A stretch of 64,000 nucleotides of DNA from contig JAVLUZ010000150.1 of the NCBI GenBank assembly GCA_036768485.1, positions 2,060,164 to 2,124,163 on the forward strand. The letters are read 5' to 3'. The DNA comes from Mermis nigrescens (lineage: Eukaryota; Nematoda; Enoplea; Mermithida; Mermithidae). Numbering within the stretch: the stretch's first letter is position 1; each line of letters begins with the position of its first letter. The notes below the pieces were generated by a model. That model was not told the DNA's origin. It did no database searches and saw only the letters and a list, made by a program, of their open reading frames with translations. A program made the translations under genes and the position numbers. Shown here piece after piece: positions 36,049 to 46,915 of the stretch.

Positions 36049-38230
36049 AAGACAAGACAAGAAAGTGTTTATTGTCAGAAAAATACATGAAATTTGATAA
36101 AACGCAAATACATGATAAAATAGCGACTGAACAAAAGGAAATACAAGGATCACGGAAGTGATACAACTAGGTATGCCCCAACAATAAATTTGTAAAATCA
36201 ATGTTTGGGAGCTCTTTTTGAACAAACAAATTTTGGAGAAGAGACTATTTGATCAGGTAAGGAGTTCCAGATTTTTCGGTATCTTTGCGAAAAATCGTTG
36301 AGGTGAGCATTGGAACGGACAACTGGTAACGTAAGTTTACGACTGTTAACTGATCGGGTAGTGCCTTGACTAAAAATGAAGAATTCATTAGTATCAATAC
36401 AAGATAAACCATTAATAATTTGATACATGAGACATAGACATAAGTGAAGATGACGAAGTTCTAAAGAAGGCAGGTTAAGAAGCTTTAGGCGTTCAAGATA
36501 GGATAAATTGCTATTAAAATTAAAAAGACGTTTAGCAAATTTATACTGAACATTTTCAAGAGGATTTATATCATTTGCATAATATGGATTCCATACAGAA
36601 ACAGCATACTCAAGCATAGGTCTTACATAAGTAGTATAGGCCCTAACTAAAATATCTTTATCACGAGAAAGAAAAGCTTTGTGTATTAGAAAACAACGAG
36701 AAACAGCTTTTTTAATTATGTGATTTAAATGTTCCTTACAATTGAGATTGTGGGAAATATAAGCACCCAGATCATGAACGGAACTAATATCATTTGGAAT
36801 ATTTATATTATTCAAAGAATAAGGCTTTTTTGGATTATTTTTAACAAGATGTAAAACTGCACATTTTTCCGAAGCAACAGGAAGTTGCCAATTTATAGAC
36901 CAAATATCTATATTGACCAGATGTTTTTGTATTAAATGATAATCAGAAGATGGACCAAAGATTTTGACATCATCGCAAAGAGGTAAATTTTACTGTATTT
37001 AATCAAGTTACATAGGTCATTTACATAGATAAGAATAAAGTAGGACTAACACAACTACCTTGGGGGACACCACCATACGTGGGCAGCAAGAAAATTCTGG
37101 GGGGGTGCAAGATTTTTTGAAGGTCGAAAAATGGCCTTAAAAATGGTGGTATGGCGATAAAAACACCATTTTTCGACGTTTCTCATCAAGCACTATCCAT
37201 TGGCATCAAAAAATTGCGAAAAAAACGAAAAAAATTTTCAAAAATTGAATTCTGGGGGGTATTTTGATTTCTGGGGGGGGGTATTTTGGTTCCTGGGGGG
37301 TGCATACCCCCAAACCCCCCCCCACGCCCAGGTGTGGACACCACTACCAACAGGCATGAAGTCAGAAAAAACTCCGTTAATACAAACACGCTGAAATCGA
37401 CCATGTAAAAAGGATTTGAGCCAATTAAAAAGTAGACCTTTTATTCCATATTTAGAGAACTTATATAAAAGCTTAGAAAAGGGAATTTTATCAAAAGCTT
37501 TAGAAAAGTTGATGTAAGCAACATCGACAGGAGTCCTATTGCTCAAAGATACCGTCCAGCTGTGTTTACATTTAAGTAGTTGTAATTCACAAGACTTAGA
37601 TTTCAGAAAACCAAATTGAGAAGATAAGAGTCTGTTTGTAGTGAGAAAATCGATAATATTTGAGTTTATCAAACTTTCCATGATTTTACTTGATGAGCAG
37701 CAAATAGAAATCGGTCTGTAATTACTCACTAAGGCTGAGTCTCCTTTTTTGAAGACAGGAGTTACATTGGCCTATTTCCATAAATTAGGGATAGTGCTAG
37801 TTAAAAAAGAAACATTAAATATACTTGCTAATAGCTCAGCAAGATAATTTGAAAGTTTTTTCAGGAAAAAATTACAGAGTCCATCAGGATCAACAGAAAA
37901 ACAGCCTTTTATTTGATTTAAAACCAGTTGCACGTTCCAAGCGTCAAAATGAATGGTCTGCAATACAGAACCAGTCATCGAATCTAGAAAAGGAAGATGA
38001 TTATTATCAACAGAAAAAACAGAAGAAAAGTAGTTATTAAACAAATTAACCTTTTCTAAAGGATCAGAAACGATTTTGTAGGCATGAAGAAGAGGTGGAA
38101 AAGAGCGATGATTATTTAACTGATTATTAACAAATTTATAAAAAGATTTTGAACTTTTGTCAGAAAGAAGATTAATTTCTTCAGAAGCAGAGAAATTTTT
38201 AATTTCAACATCCATTTTTTTGCAAAAAGA
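36049..38230 (-). pseudogene. CR1-like LINE R2, nearly complete RT and C-terminal region
   Basis: Minus strand from about 38215: FYKFVNNQLNN; NVTPVFKKGDSALVSNYRPI; VDVAYINFSKAFDKIPFSKL; then an mA MITE (37074-37336); then GVPQGSCVSPTLF; FA-DDVKIFG (catalytic DD across a 1-nt frameshift); HDLGAYISHNLN; YVRPMLEYAVSVWNPY; and FSQRYRKIWNSLPDQIV. The 3-prime end is ACAATAAACACTTTC plus a CTTGT tail (36049-36080). One stop and a few single-base frameshifts. Inserted in the 20-bp minisatellite of F1. Confidence 0.9.
37074..37336 (+). mobile_element. mA MITE copy, 263 bp, in the RT gene of R2
   Basis: Ends CATACGTGGGCAGC and CGCCCAGGTGTG. Perfect TSD GACACCAC (37066-37073 and 37337-37344). It splits the GVPQG motif region of R2, so it arrived after the LINE copy. 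Confidence 0.95.
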
Positions 38231-38680
38231 TTTGTATTTGATTTTTGTGCTTAGGTAGATGTATAGATGCTTAGGTCGATGTATAGATGCCTATATTGAC
38301 GTAAATTGGATATCTACATGTGATCCTGCATTCAGCTGTTTGAATCTTCAAATACTTAGGTCGAGTAGATGCTTGCGTAGTCGAGAAGAGGCTAATTAAC
38401 AAAACCCATAGCTTTTGTAATATTGATCATAGACAAATGAATATTTTTTGGCGCTTTCTTTCAACATTTTCTAAGTAGCTGAGCAAAAAAATTCGCTCTT
38501 CTGAAATTCATTTTGAAGTATCCTGAAAGTACTATATTCTTAACTTACTCCCCGCTTTTACCCACTTTTCCATTTTCCATTTTCCATTTTCCCTTTACCG
38601 TTTTCCATTTCCGGCTTTTACCCAGTTTCCATTTTCCATTTCCATTTCCATTTCCGGATTTTACCCACGCCCTGCCAAAC

Positions 38681-38703
38681 ATTGATTTTACAATTGTATT
38701 GTC
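38681..38703 (+). pseudogene. CR1-like LINE R1, second segment
   Basis: ATTGATTTTACAATTGTATT continues the LINE sequence after element G, exactly as in R2 (minus strand near 36190). It ends at the F2 insertion. Confidence 0.8.
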
Positions 38704-38989
38704 GGGTTAAACTTAAGAATATGGTACTTTTAGAAAAGGAGCTAAACGAATACGGAATGCAAAAATTTTTGTGCCAAACTGGTAGAATATGATAAATTGA
38801 AGCGTGGAAAAAAATTTGGTGAAAATTTGAGCCATACTTGCAAACACACCTGGGCAATACCCTGTTCCAGCCTCAACCAGGAACAGGCTGGACCAATCCC
38901 GGAACAGGCTGAAGGGTCCCCGGGTTCAGGGATATGTTTTGTACAGGGACAAAACTGATGCACTATTTCGTGGTTGAGAGCAACCAATC

Positions 38990-40035
38990 ATTATGCAATT
39001 CAGCCAACCCATTCCTGGAGTCAGCCAACGTGTTTTTGGAACCATCCCATTTTTTGAAGCTAGCCAACCTGTTTTTAGGACCAGCCAACCCATTTTTAGA
39101 ACCAGCCAACCCATTTTTGGAATCATTTAACCTATTTTTGAAGCCGCCAGGCAACCCATTTCAGAGCCAGCCAACCCATTTTTGGAGCCAGCCAACCCAT
39201 TTTTGGAACCAACCAATTTGTTTGTGGAACCAGCCAACCCATTCTTGAAGCCAGCCAACCTGTTTTTGGAACCAGCCAACCCATTTTTGGAACCAGCCAA
39301 CCTGTTTGTGGAACCAGCCAACCCATTTTTGGAACCAGCAACCCATTTTTGGAACCAGCCAACCCATTTTTGAAGCCAGCCAACCCATTTTTGGAACCAA
39401 CCAACCGGTTTGTGGAACCAGCCAACCCATTTTTGGATTCAGCCAACCAATTTTTGGAACCAACCAACCTGGTTTTGGAACCAGCCAACCCATTTTTGGA
39501 GCCAGCCAACCCATTGTTGGGACCAACCCACCTGTTTGTGGAACCAGCCAACCCATTTTTGGAGCCAGCCAACCCATTTTTGGAACCAACCAATTTGTTT
39601 GTGGAACCAAACCCATTCTCGAAGCCAGCCAACCTGTTTTTGGAACCATCCAACCCATTTTTGGAACCAGCCAGCCTGTTTGTGGAACCAGCCAACCCAT
39701 TTTTGGAACCAGCCAACCCATTTTTGGAACCAGCCAACCCATTTTTGAAGCCAGCCAACCCATTTTTGGAACCAACCAACCTGTTTGTGGAACCAGCCAA
39801 CCCATTTTTGAAGCCAGTCAACCCATTTTTGGAACCAACCAACTTGTTTGTGGAACCAGCCAACCCATTTTTGAAGCCAGTCAACCCATTTTTGGAGCCA
39901 GCCAACCCATTTTTGGGACCAACCAACCTGTTTGTGGAACCAGCCAACCCATTCTTGAAGCCAGCCAACCTGTTTTTGGAACCAGCCAACCCATTTTTGG
40001 AACCAGCCAACCCATTTTCGAAGCCAGCAGAATCA
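38990..40035. repeat. 21-bp minisatellite, about 1.04 kb (CCAGCCAACCCATTTTTGGAA)
   Basis: About 50 units of CCAGCCAACCCATTTTTGGA with recurring variants (GTTTGTGGA, TTGAAG). Because 21 is a multiple of 3 and the unit lacks stops in several frames, long frames run on both strands (e.g. 302 codons on the minus strand, 39132-40040). These encode 7-residue repeats such as GLAGSKN. I regard them as non-coding artefacts. Subterminal in H. Confidence 0.92.
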
Positions 40036-40259
40036 AACATTTTATTCCATATATTTTTAATTCATATATCCTAAAATCACACAAATTGTATGACTTTATT
40101 CATTCCATTTGTTACAATTGATTCATTTGTTGCTACAAGGTACCATAATATCGTAATTATGCACAATGAGCGGATTAAGACACTCAAAACAGACGGCTTA
40201 TTTTTAAATATTTTTTCTCATCATGTATCCTGATTTCCTTTTCACGTTTAGTTGTATCA

Positions 40260-42878
40260 TCACTTCTGAACCCATGCTTCTTCACCCAGTCTATGAGCGT
40301 ATCTTTTTGGATCAAAGTTCTCTATCGGCGGTCCATTTATTTTGATTCGAAGTAATGCTTTTAGGTTTTTGTGCTCAAGACTACTTCATTTGCTTGTTTT
40401 TATGTTGTTCATCATTGCAAAACCCCTTTCAGCATCGGCTGAACCAACTGGCATAGCTAGAGCAACTTGTACTGGAAACCTAATTTCTTTTTTTCCAGGG
40501 CAAAGTGTCGTCTTTCAAAAAGTGGGCCCAGAATCTAATAATATTCATCGATTCTTTCAAACGGCATACATCTTCATTGCTTTTTTCTGCCATGTCCATG
40601 AGCAAAGCTCTCCACCATACGTGGGCAGCAAGAAAATTCTGGGGGGAAGGATGCAAGATTTTTTGGAAGGTCAAAGAATGGCCTTAAAAATTGTGGTTTG
40701 GCGATAAGAACACCATTTTTCGACGTTTCTCATCAAGCACTATCCATTGGCATCAAAAAATTGCGAAAAAAACGAAAAAAATTTTCAAAAATTGAATTCT
40801 GGGGGTATTTTGATTTCTGGGGGGGATAATTTTGGTTTCTGGGGGCTGCATAGCCCCCAAAACCCCACGCCCAGGTGTGCTCTCCACTGCTCTGAAACTT
40901 CAACGTGATCATCAAAGCTGAAAAAAGTTGCTAACTTGATTATTTCTTCTGTGCCATAATCCAGGATTAAGCAGCGATCAACAGGTATCATTTTTGGATT
41001 AAAAGCATCAAACATTTGTAAACTTCCCTCTCAAAAGTAATGTTCTATTTCAGTAGCAACCACACTACTGAATTTTTCACGTAATTTGCTCAGTGGTAGA
41101 AACTTTGATGCTTCTTGCGTGTGATGGTCTTGAACATTTTCTCCTATATCGATTCCTGTATAACAAACTTTACACATTGTATCATCCAAGTCATTTAGCG
41201 TACATCTTTTCCAAGATAAGTCTTTAAAACATCTTGCTTGCTCTAGAAACCCACTTGAATAGTCCCAATTATTTTCATTGAGACTCCTTATAGATTGAAT
41301 TAGTCCAGTACGCTCGCTTTCCTTTCCAATGAGGATGACAAGCTTTTCTTGCAGCTGCTTGGAAAAAATTTGAATTCTGTGAAGTCCATCAATCAGAAAA
41401 ATGAGCGTAGTCAAAAATCTGGGTGTCTTAAATGTTGACAGGAATTTGCTAGCTTTTGCCTGCGAATCATTATCAAATTCAGTTGAAGTTATTATGTGTT
41501 CCATGTTGGCAATGATAATTTTCCAGTTGTGAAGCACTTTTTTAAAGCATTGTGTTCTGAGCCTATCCAGCAAATATCATGAATATAATTCAGTCTATGA
41601 AACGTTGTATCTAATGCCGCAGCTGTGAGTTTTAGAGGAGACATTTGCTTGGATGATCTACTGTAAAAAGAATATAGCTTATTTATTATATATATCTTCG
41701 AAGTACATCAACTGCGGTAGAGCAAAAACTTTTCTAGATGCAAGATGAAGTTGATGCGCCATGCAATGTATGCCATATAGGGGTCGACCTGTGTATGTTC
41801 GCATCTTTTCAAGAACTCCTGACTTATGTCCAATCATTACAGAAGCGCCGTCAGATGCGAATCCGGCAAGGTTTGTTTTTAATGATGCTTGTGTACCATC
41901 TTGTTCGAATGCAGAAATCAAAAGATTAGACAAGGCATCCGCTGTTTGTGATCCTTCAATCTTTAACATTCTGTAAAAATAGACCCTAGGCTCATTTTGC
42001 TCTAAGGCCCGCAGATAAACAATCAAGCGATTTTCAGCTGTATTATCAACAGATGAGTCTAAAATTATAGAAATAGGTCCAATATTTTCTGAATTTATAT
42101 GTTTTGTAAGCACTGAATGGAACAATTCACTTATTGATGATGCCATACGTGTAGCTGAAGTCCGTTCAAAATGGTGTACTCCCATATCTAGTCCCTGCTT
42201 TTTTTGCAGTGTTATCAGTGCCTCATGTGCTTCTAGTGAAATGTCACTTTTCACAGCAGCGTAAACTGTTAAAATTACTCGTCCAGTTATTTCATATCGT
42301 TCATGCATTATATTTTGTCCACTTGTTTTTGAACTTATGGTGTGTTGTGCAATAGTATTAAGTTCTTTTTGTTTAAGCTTTTTTACGGTGGAACTGGCGT
42401 GGATGCATGACGTATAACCATGTGCTTATTAGCAATGTATGAATCGCTTCTATAGCCATTTGGTTTTGCTAGTTCGGGCAAATGTGCCTTGTTGGAAATT
42501 ACACTTTCGGCGTATTTTTGACATAATCTACATGCAAATCTCGATTGCTAGGGAATTCTGAGTTTGGCATATAAACAAACCATGTCTTACGCTCCCTTGT
42601 GATCCAGTGTACACTAAATAAGTTTGATGTGTACTTCTTAATGAATTTCTCCCACTCTGGCTTGTAGCCTGATGTGTCTTTGTATTCGGGCACATCCAGT
42701 GAGAAAGAGGTTGAAGCAGCTGATGAGCAAGGCAACACTGGCGCTTGAACCAATTCCACTATTGCAATGCACTGTGATTCTGCAGAAATCATTTCAAGCT
42801 GTTCTGTGTCCATTTCTTCTTCTAATTCCACAAGATCGTGCGCCTCTTGATTTACTGTGCATTCTTCTAAACAGCCTA
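40260..42878 (-). pseudogene. hAT transposase (ZNF862/KIAA1586-like) of element H, disrupted
   Basis: Minus strand, N to C: acidic N-terminus after an acceptor-like TTTCTTCTAG (42879) with EECTVNQEAHDLVELEEEMD; PEWEKFIKKYTSNLF; KKLKQKELNTIAQHTISS; then GPISIILDSSVDNTAENRLI (first catalytic Asp region), LAGFASDGASVMIGHKSGV (second), YGIHCMAHQLHLA (CxxH); RLNYIHDICWIGSEHNALKK (RW region, here CW); and the dimerisation domain FPVQVALAMPVGSADAERGF with HKNLKALLRIKINGPPIENF. Disruptions: frameshifts near 42490, 42395, 41690, 41535 and 40505; TGA stops at 41031-41033 and 40386-40388 (both CGA-to-TGA in form); and an mA MITE at 40616-40879. Ends TGA 40260-40262. The family cuts and pastes DNA with 8-bp TSDs. 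Confidence 0.9.
40616..40879 (+). mobile_element. mA MITE copy, 264 bp, in the H transposase gene
   Basis: Ends CATACGTGGGCAGC and CGCCCAGGTGTG. Perfect TSD CTCTCCAC (40608-40615 and 40880-40887). It separates SFDDHVEVSEQW from the continuation LLMDMAEKSNED on the minus strand. Confidence 0.95.
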
Positions 42879-42907
42879 GAAGAAAGTACAGACGACAGAA
42901 AAGAATA

Positions 42908-43870
42908 ATCATTACAAGTGGTGGATCTAGGATTTTCTTAAGAGGGGCGGTACCCAAACTTTTTTGAAAACTGACAAAAATAGGTCAAAAATTTGCTCTT
43001 AGCATGCAAAATGGCGTTTTTTACGCTTTTTATATGGTCTACTTTTATCTAGAATTACATTTGGCGCAATATTCATGCAACAAGAACTTGAACACGGCTC
43101 AAAATTCGTGAAGCAATTTTTCAAGTATTTTAGGCCAGCAGGTGAGGCTCTCTTTTCCCCATTATGTCTGCCTGCAATAGCTGAAATGCAATTGGGGGGA
43201 TGTTTCAAAATTTTTAATTTTTACAATTTTTTATGAGTGTGCACGGATTTTGATGTCATTGGTAGCTTTTGCAGTTTTAATATTTTTCAATGATTCTTTG
43301 AATTTTTGACTTTTTGATATTTTTTCAATTTTTAACATTTCTTTATATAGATTTTATAATTTGTCATATGAAATAAGAATTCTAATGAATCATCTTAGCA
43401 TTTATATTTTAATCATGACTCATGAATCACGTTGAATAACATCAGTTTTTCCTCAGAAAAAAGAAATTTCATTCGATAATTTCTTGCTTCAGATTAGGAA
43501 AAACCATGCAAAAATACAAAAATAGCCTCCTAATCACACCTGGGCGTGGGGGGTTTGGGGGGGGGGTATGCACCCCCCAGAAACCAAAATACCCCCCCAG
43601 AAATCAAAATACCCCCCCAGAATTCAATTTTTGAAAATTTTTCGTTTTTTTCGCAATTTTTTGATGCCAATGGATAGTGCTTGATGAGAAACGTCGAAAA
43701 ATGGTGTTTTTATCGCCATACCACCATTTTTAAGGCCATTTTTCGACCTTCGAAAAATCTTGCACCCCCAGAATTTTCTTGCTGCCCACGTATGCTCCTA
43801 ATGCCTTTTAAGGAATCTTTATCTCGCCAAATATTTTTGGCAATGGAGGCGGCCACCACTCTGTTATCCT
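42908..43870. mobile_element. hAT-D copy 3, degraded, with nested mA MITE
   Basis: Left end near GTGGTGGATCTAGGATTTTC (42915) and right side GGAGGCGGCCACCAC (about 43845). A TSD is not convincing (ATAATCAT/ATAATGGT). About 700 bp of its own sequence around the MITE at 43535-43794. Confidence 0.65.
43535..43794 (-). mobile_element. mA MITE copy, 260 bp
   Basis: Ends CACACCTGGGCGTGG and GCTGCCCACGTATG. Perfect TSD CTCCTAAT (43527-43534 and 43795-43802). Opposite orientation to the copies at 37074 and 40616. Confidence 0.95.
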
Positions 43871-44225
43871 CTTAAAGCCATCCTTCAGGATAATGGTCGG
43901 CAAGGGAGATGGGAATCCTAGATATCCAAAAAAGCAAATTCAATTTTCACGATTTTTTGCTGTTAAAATGAATAAAATGATCAAAATAGTCTACTGCAAA
44001 AATATAAAAACCGATCAAAGTTAGGCGTTTTTTTGAGTAGGCAAAACATACATGAAAGTTCTAATAAACCTGAGTTTTACTGCTTTTATGTCGGAAATGA
44101 TGGTCAGTATTTGTCTGGTTAAACCCTCAGTGGGGAATAATTCTCAATGTCACTCCTTCCCTATATACATAAGTATGATGGAAATTTTAATTAATTTTAA
44201 AACAATTTATGCAGTCATTAGAATT
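43871..44225. other. Spacer downstream of the passenger gene
   Basis: AT-rich, no feature recognised. The AATAAA at 44225-44230 (minus strand) overlaps the predicted stop of the gene to the right. Confidence 0.4.
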
Positions 44226-45730
44226 TTATTTGTTAAGCAGATTAGAGCTCCAGAATTGGGTACTGCCTGTCCCAAGATTAAAAAAAAACACTAAATCATA
44301 ATATAATTATAAATATTTACTAGTTGGGATATCGCTACAGTATTGAATTAAATCCTCGGTTTGTGGTGCGCTTGGATGCATTGTGGTAGAAGTTGTATTT
44401 ATGGTCCTTGAAACAGATGAAGTGGTGGCTTCTATCATATCACTGTCAAAACTTGGCAGTAAAACATTAGGCTGAGGAGGAGCACCAAAGAGGTTAAGAG
44501 CAGATATGAATCCTGGTAAAAAATATGAATTGCTTGTATTACTTTCCCAGTGAGTTTCGTTGACAGATAATTGAATGGTGATGTAATTATATTTAATCCC
44601 GTTGTCTGTCAGATTATAAAGCTGTAGTGTGATATTTTCATTGTCATCACTGATAGAAACATTTTTAGAGCAAATGTCTGAAAAAAGGGTGCCATTTCGA
44701 TTCTCCAATGAGTCAGAGGCTTGTAGCATAGAGCAATTTTCATTTGAAATATTATAATACTGACCTTGATTTATTAGGGAAGGAGCATCAGTGCTTGTAA
44801 TGAAGTCCTCAAATGACGTGGGAATTTTGTACTCCGTAAGCTGTTCCTCCTGTGAATTAGTCTGATCTGCATTAAAGGTTTCACTTATGCAGTCATTTGG
44901 CCGACCAGGTGTTGCATCGCCATGTTTGAAGCGGTCACACTTAAATAGAGCACCGTAGTCGTAAGCCGTAGGACAACGACTAAGAGATTTGTCTGGACCA
45001 TTTTCAGCGCGTATGCATTTCCTGCAAGTTTTTTTAATCACTGATAACACGGAAGAAAATGCTTTTCATCATCGTTACTACGCGTATTTTGAGAAAAGGC
45101 AATCATATCATGCATATGTGATGCAATCGCAATCCATGTAGGATCACCGTCCTTTATCTTTAATGTTCCTGTTGATGGTATAACAATTTTTGGTATTTGC
45201 GCCAATCCCTTCTTAGCTTTCAGCACTACAACAGCTGCAGCACCTTTTGTAGCTTTTTTAGTGATTATTGTCATCGGTTTCTTTTTAAACAAAGAGGTTA
45301 TTGACTGTTGAATTCCTCCAGCTTCAATTTTCTGTTTGCTCGTTACTGAATTTTGTGAAAATGTAATATCCACGTAACGTTGGCTATTTGGAATTTCCTC
45401 ACTTCCAATAACAAAGTAGTCACTATTTTCCTTGAATCTAGCATGATATAAATTGACGTTAAATTCAATTCCGAGTGAGCATGTTTTTGTCCCATCATGT
45501 AGTGTTTCCTCTCTTGCAATAATAGCGAGCAAAGAATAAAATTTCATAAGAGGTTGTTCCTTGTTTTGGCAGTTGATTGCTTGTAATTCGATGAAGTGTT
45601 AATTTTTAATGCCAATTTTGTTTAACCAATTCGTATTAATTTCGTTGATAGTGAATGTGCAATCCGGATCAGAAGTTGAATAATTGATTTGCATAAGGAT
45701 GATTAGAGTTATAATAAGCATGTACTGCAT
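44226..45730 (-). CDS. Secreted or cell-surface glycoprotein of unknown family inside H; possibly a pseudogene
   Basis: Minus strand. ATG 45730-45728 opens a signal-peptide-like start, MQYMLIITLIILMQINYSTS, followed by DPDCTFTINEINTNWLNKIG. A TAA at 45599-45601 interrupts, and the same frame then continues to 45038 (with CQNKEQPLMKFYSLLAII and FKENSDYFVIGSEEIPNSQR). A +1 shift near 45050 leads to CRKCIRAENGPDKSLSRC and a Ser/Thr/Asn-rich segment to 44320 with at least seven N-X-S/T sites. A donor A|GTAAAT (44319) and acceptor TTGGGACAG (44267) define a 53-nt intron; the spliced frame ends TAA at 44226-44228, overlapping AATAAA. Seen: stop and frameshift. Inferred: a recently dead copy, sequencing error, or unseen tiny introns. 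I do not recognise the family. Confidence 0.55.
44267..44319 (-). other. Predicted 53-nt intron of the passenger gene
   Basis: GTAAATATT donor, a run of nine T, then TTGGGACAG acceptor. An alternative acceptor 4 nt on (GCAG) would also give a short tail ending in a stop. Confidence 0.5.
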
Positions 45731-45801
45731 ATTATCAGTAAATCTGAAAAAAGATGCAGTTTAATTTTTGTAAATGGATATGCTCGTAAGAGGGTGGGGA
45801 A

Positions 45802-46906
45802 CATACCTGGGCAAGGGGTTCAACCAGGTTCAACCGGGTACCAGCCGGATCAAGTTCGGTACCAGCCGGATGGTACACCAGTTGCACCCTATGTTTTGTA
45901 CATAAACTTTGTTTGGTGTAAAAATCGATTGATTGGCTCCAAAAATCGGTTGCTGGGGTCTAAGAGTCGGTTGATGGGCTCCAAAAATCGGTTGCTGGGG
46001 TTTAAAAATCGGTTGGAGGGCTCTAAAAATCAATTGCTCCTGGGTTCAACTATTTTTGGAGCCCATCAACTGATTTTTAAACCCCAGCAACCGATTTTTG
46101 GAGCTCAACAACCGATTTCTAACCCCCAGCAACCGATTTTTGAAGCTCACTTACCATTTCTTTGACCCCGGCAACCAATTTTTAGACCCCCCGCAACTGA
46201 TTTTTGGAGCTCACCAACCGATTTCTAGACCTCAGCAACCGATTTTAAGAGCCCACCAACCGGTTTTCAGACCCCAGCAACCGATTTCTTTAGCCAACCA
46301 ACAAAGTTTTAGACCCTAGCAACTGATTTTCGGACCCCAATAACGGATTTAGGAACCCAACAGGCGATTTTTAAGCCCAGTAAGCGATTTAGGACCCATC
46401 AATCAATTTTTTGAGCCCACAGACCGATTTGTAGACCCCAGCAACCAATGTTTGGAGCTCACCAACCGATTTATAGACCTCAGCAACCGATTTTTGGAGC
46501 CAACCAACTGGTTTTCAGACCACAGCAACCGATTTTTGGACACCACCAACTAATTTTTTGACCATAGCAATTGATTTTTAGACCTCAGCAACCGATTTTT
46601 GGAGCCGATCAGCTGGTTTTTAGACCCCAGCAACCAATTTTTAACCCCACTCAACTGATTTTTGGAGCCCAGAAACTGATTTAGGACCCCAACAACCGAT
46701 TTTCGGAGCCAAGAACTGATTTTAAGACCCCAGCAACCGATTTCCAGATCCCACCAACTGATTTTTTGACCCCAGCAATCGATTTCCAGACCTCAGCAAC
46801 CGATTTTTGGAATCCAGCAACCGATTTTTTGAGCTCAGTAATCATTTTTTATATCCCAACAACAGATTTTTAAATCCCGGCAACTGAATCGGTTACTGGG
46901 CTCTCT
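45802..46906. repeat. Second minisatellite of H, with head-to-head inversion
   Basis: Starts with CATACCTGGGCAAGG, a terminus like those of H and mA. Units of about 22-23 bp, CCCCAGCAACCGATTTTTGGA, run forward from about 46046 to 46870 and inverted from 45915 to 46045 (GGTTGCTGGGGTCTAAGAG). The change of orientation near 46046 creates a long foldback. The unit is related to the 21-bp array at 38990-40035. No matching right end was found, so this may be the remains of a second H-type element. Confidence 0.8.
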
Positions 46907-46915
46907 AAAAATTGG

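Larger units (their letters stand above)
35531..38551. mobile_element. Element F1 (GG-ended, 8-bp TSD), carrying LINE R2
   Basis: Left end GGCTAAAGTTAAGAGTATGG and right end inverted as CTTAACTTACTCC; TIR consensus GGNTAAAGTTAAGAATATGG. TSD CCGCCTTT (35523-35530) / CCGCTTTT (38552-38559), 7 of 8. Contains a 20-bp minisatellite TATAGATGCTTAGGTCGATG (35975-36040, 38255-38290) interrupted by R2. 35578-35800 is the uninterrupted counterpart of the site where H inserted into F2. GG ends with an 8-bp TSD would fit the Merlin superfamily, but no transposase is visible. Confidence 0.85.
34391..38672. mobile_element. Element G, (GGAAAAT)-rich, hAT-like, split by F1
   Basis: Perfect 8-bp TSD TGCCAAAC (34383-34390 and 38673-38680). 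Ends AGGGGAAAGGTAAAATCCGG and CCGGATTTTACCCACGCCC. The insertion site is confirmed because R2, a paralogue of the host LINE, is uninterrupted there (minus strand near 36205). The interior has GGAAAATGG arrays (34400-34530) facing inverted CCATTTTCC arrays (35170-35220, 38560-38660). About 1.25 kb of its own sequence after removing F1. Confidence 0.85.

Noticed and set aside
39132..40121. Long open frames (302, 271, 241, 214 codons) that could look like repeat-rich proteins
   Set aside because: They overlap on both strands in several frames and arise because a 21-bp stop-free unit preserves every frame. No start context, domain or splice signal supports them.
44307..45050. A stand-alone gene starting at 45050
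   Set aside because: Its first codon is GTG, and it continues the frame of the upstream segment after a one-base shift.
45038..45547. A stand-alone 169-codon gene starting at 45547
   Set aside because: The same frame extends upstream through one TAA to a signal-peptide start at 45730, so the ATG at 45547 is probably internal.
38990..46890. CRISPR-like arrays
   Set aside because: Units are directly adjacent without unique spacers, and the DNA is eukaryotic with introns and retrotransposons.
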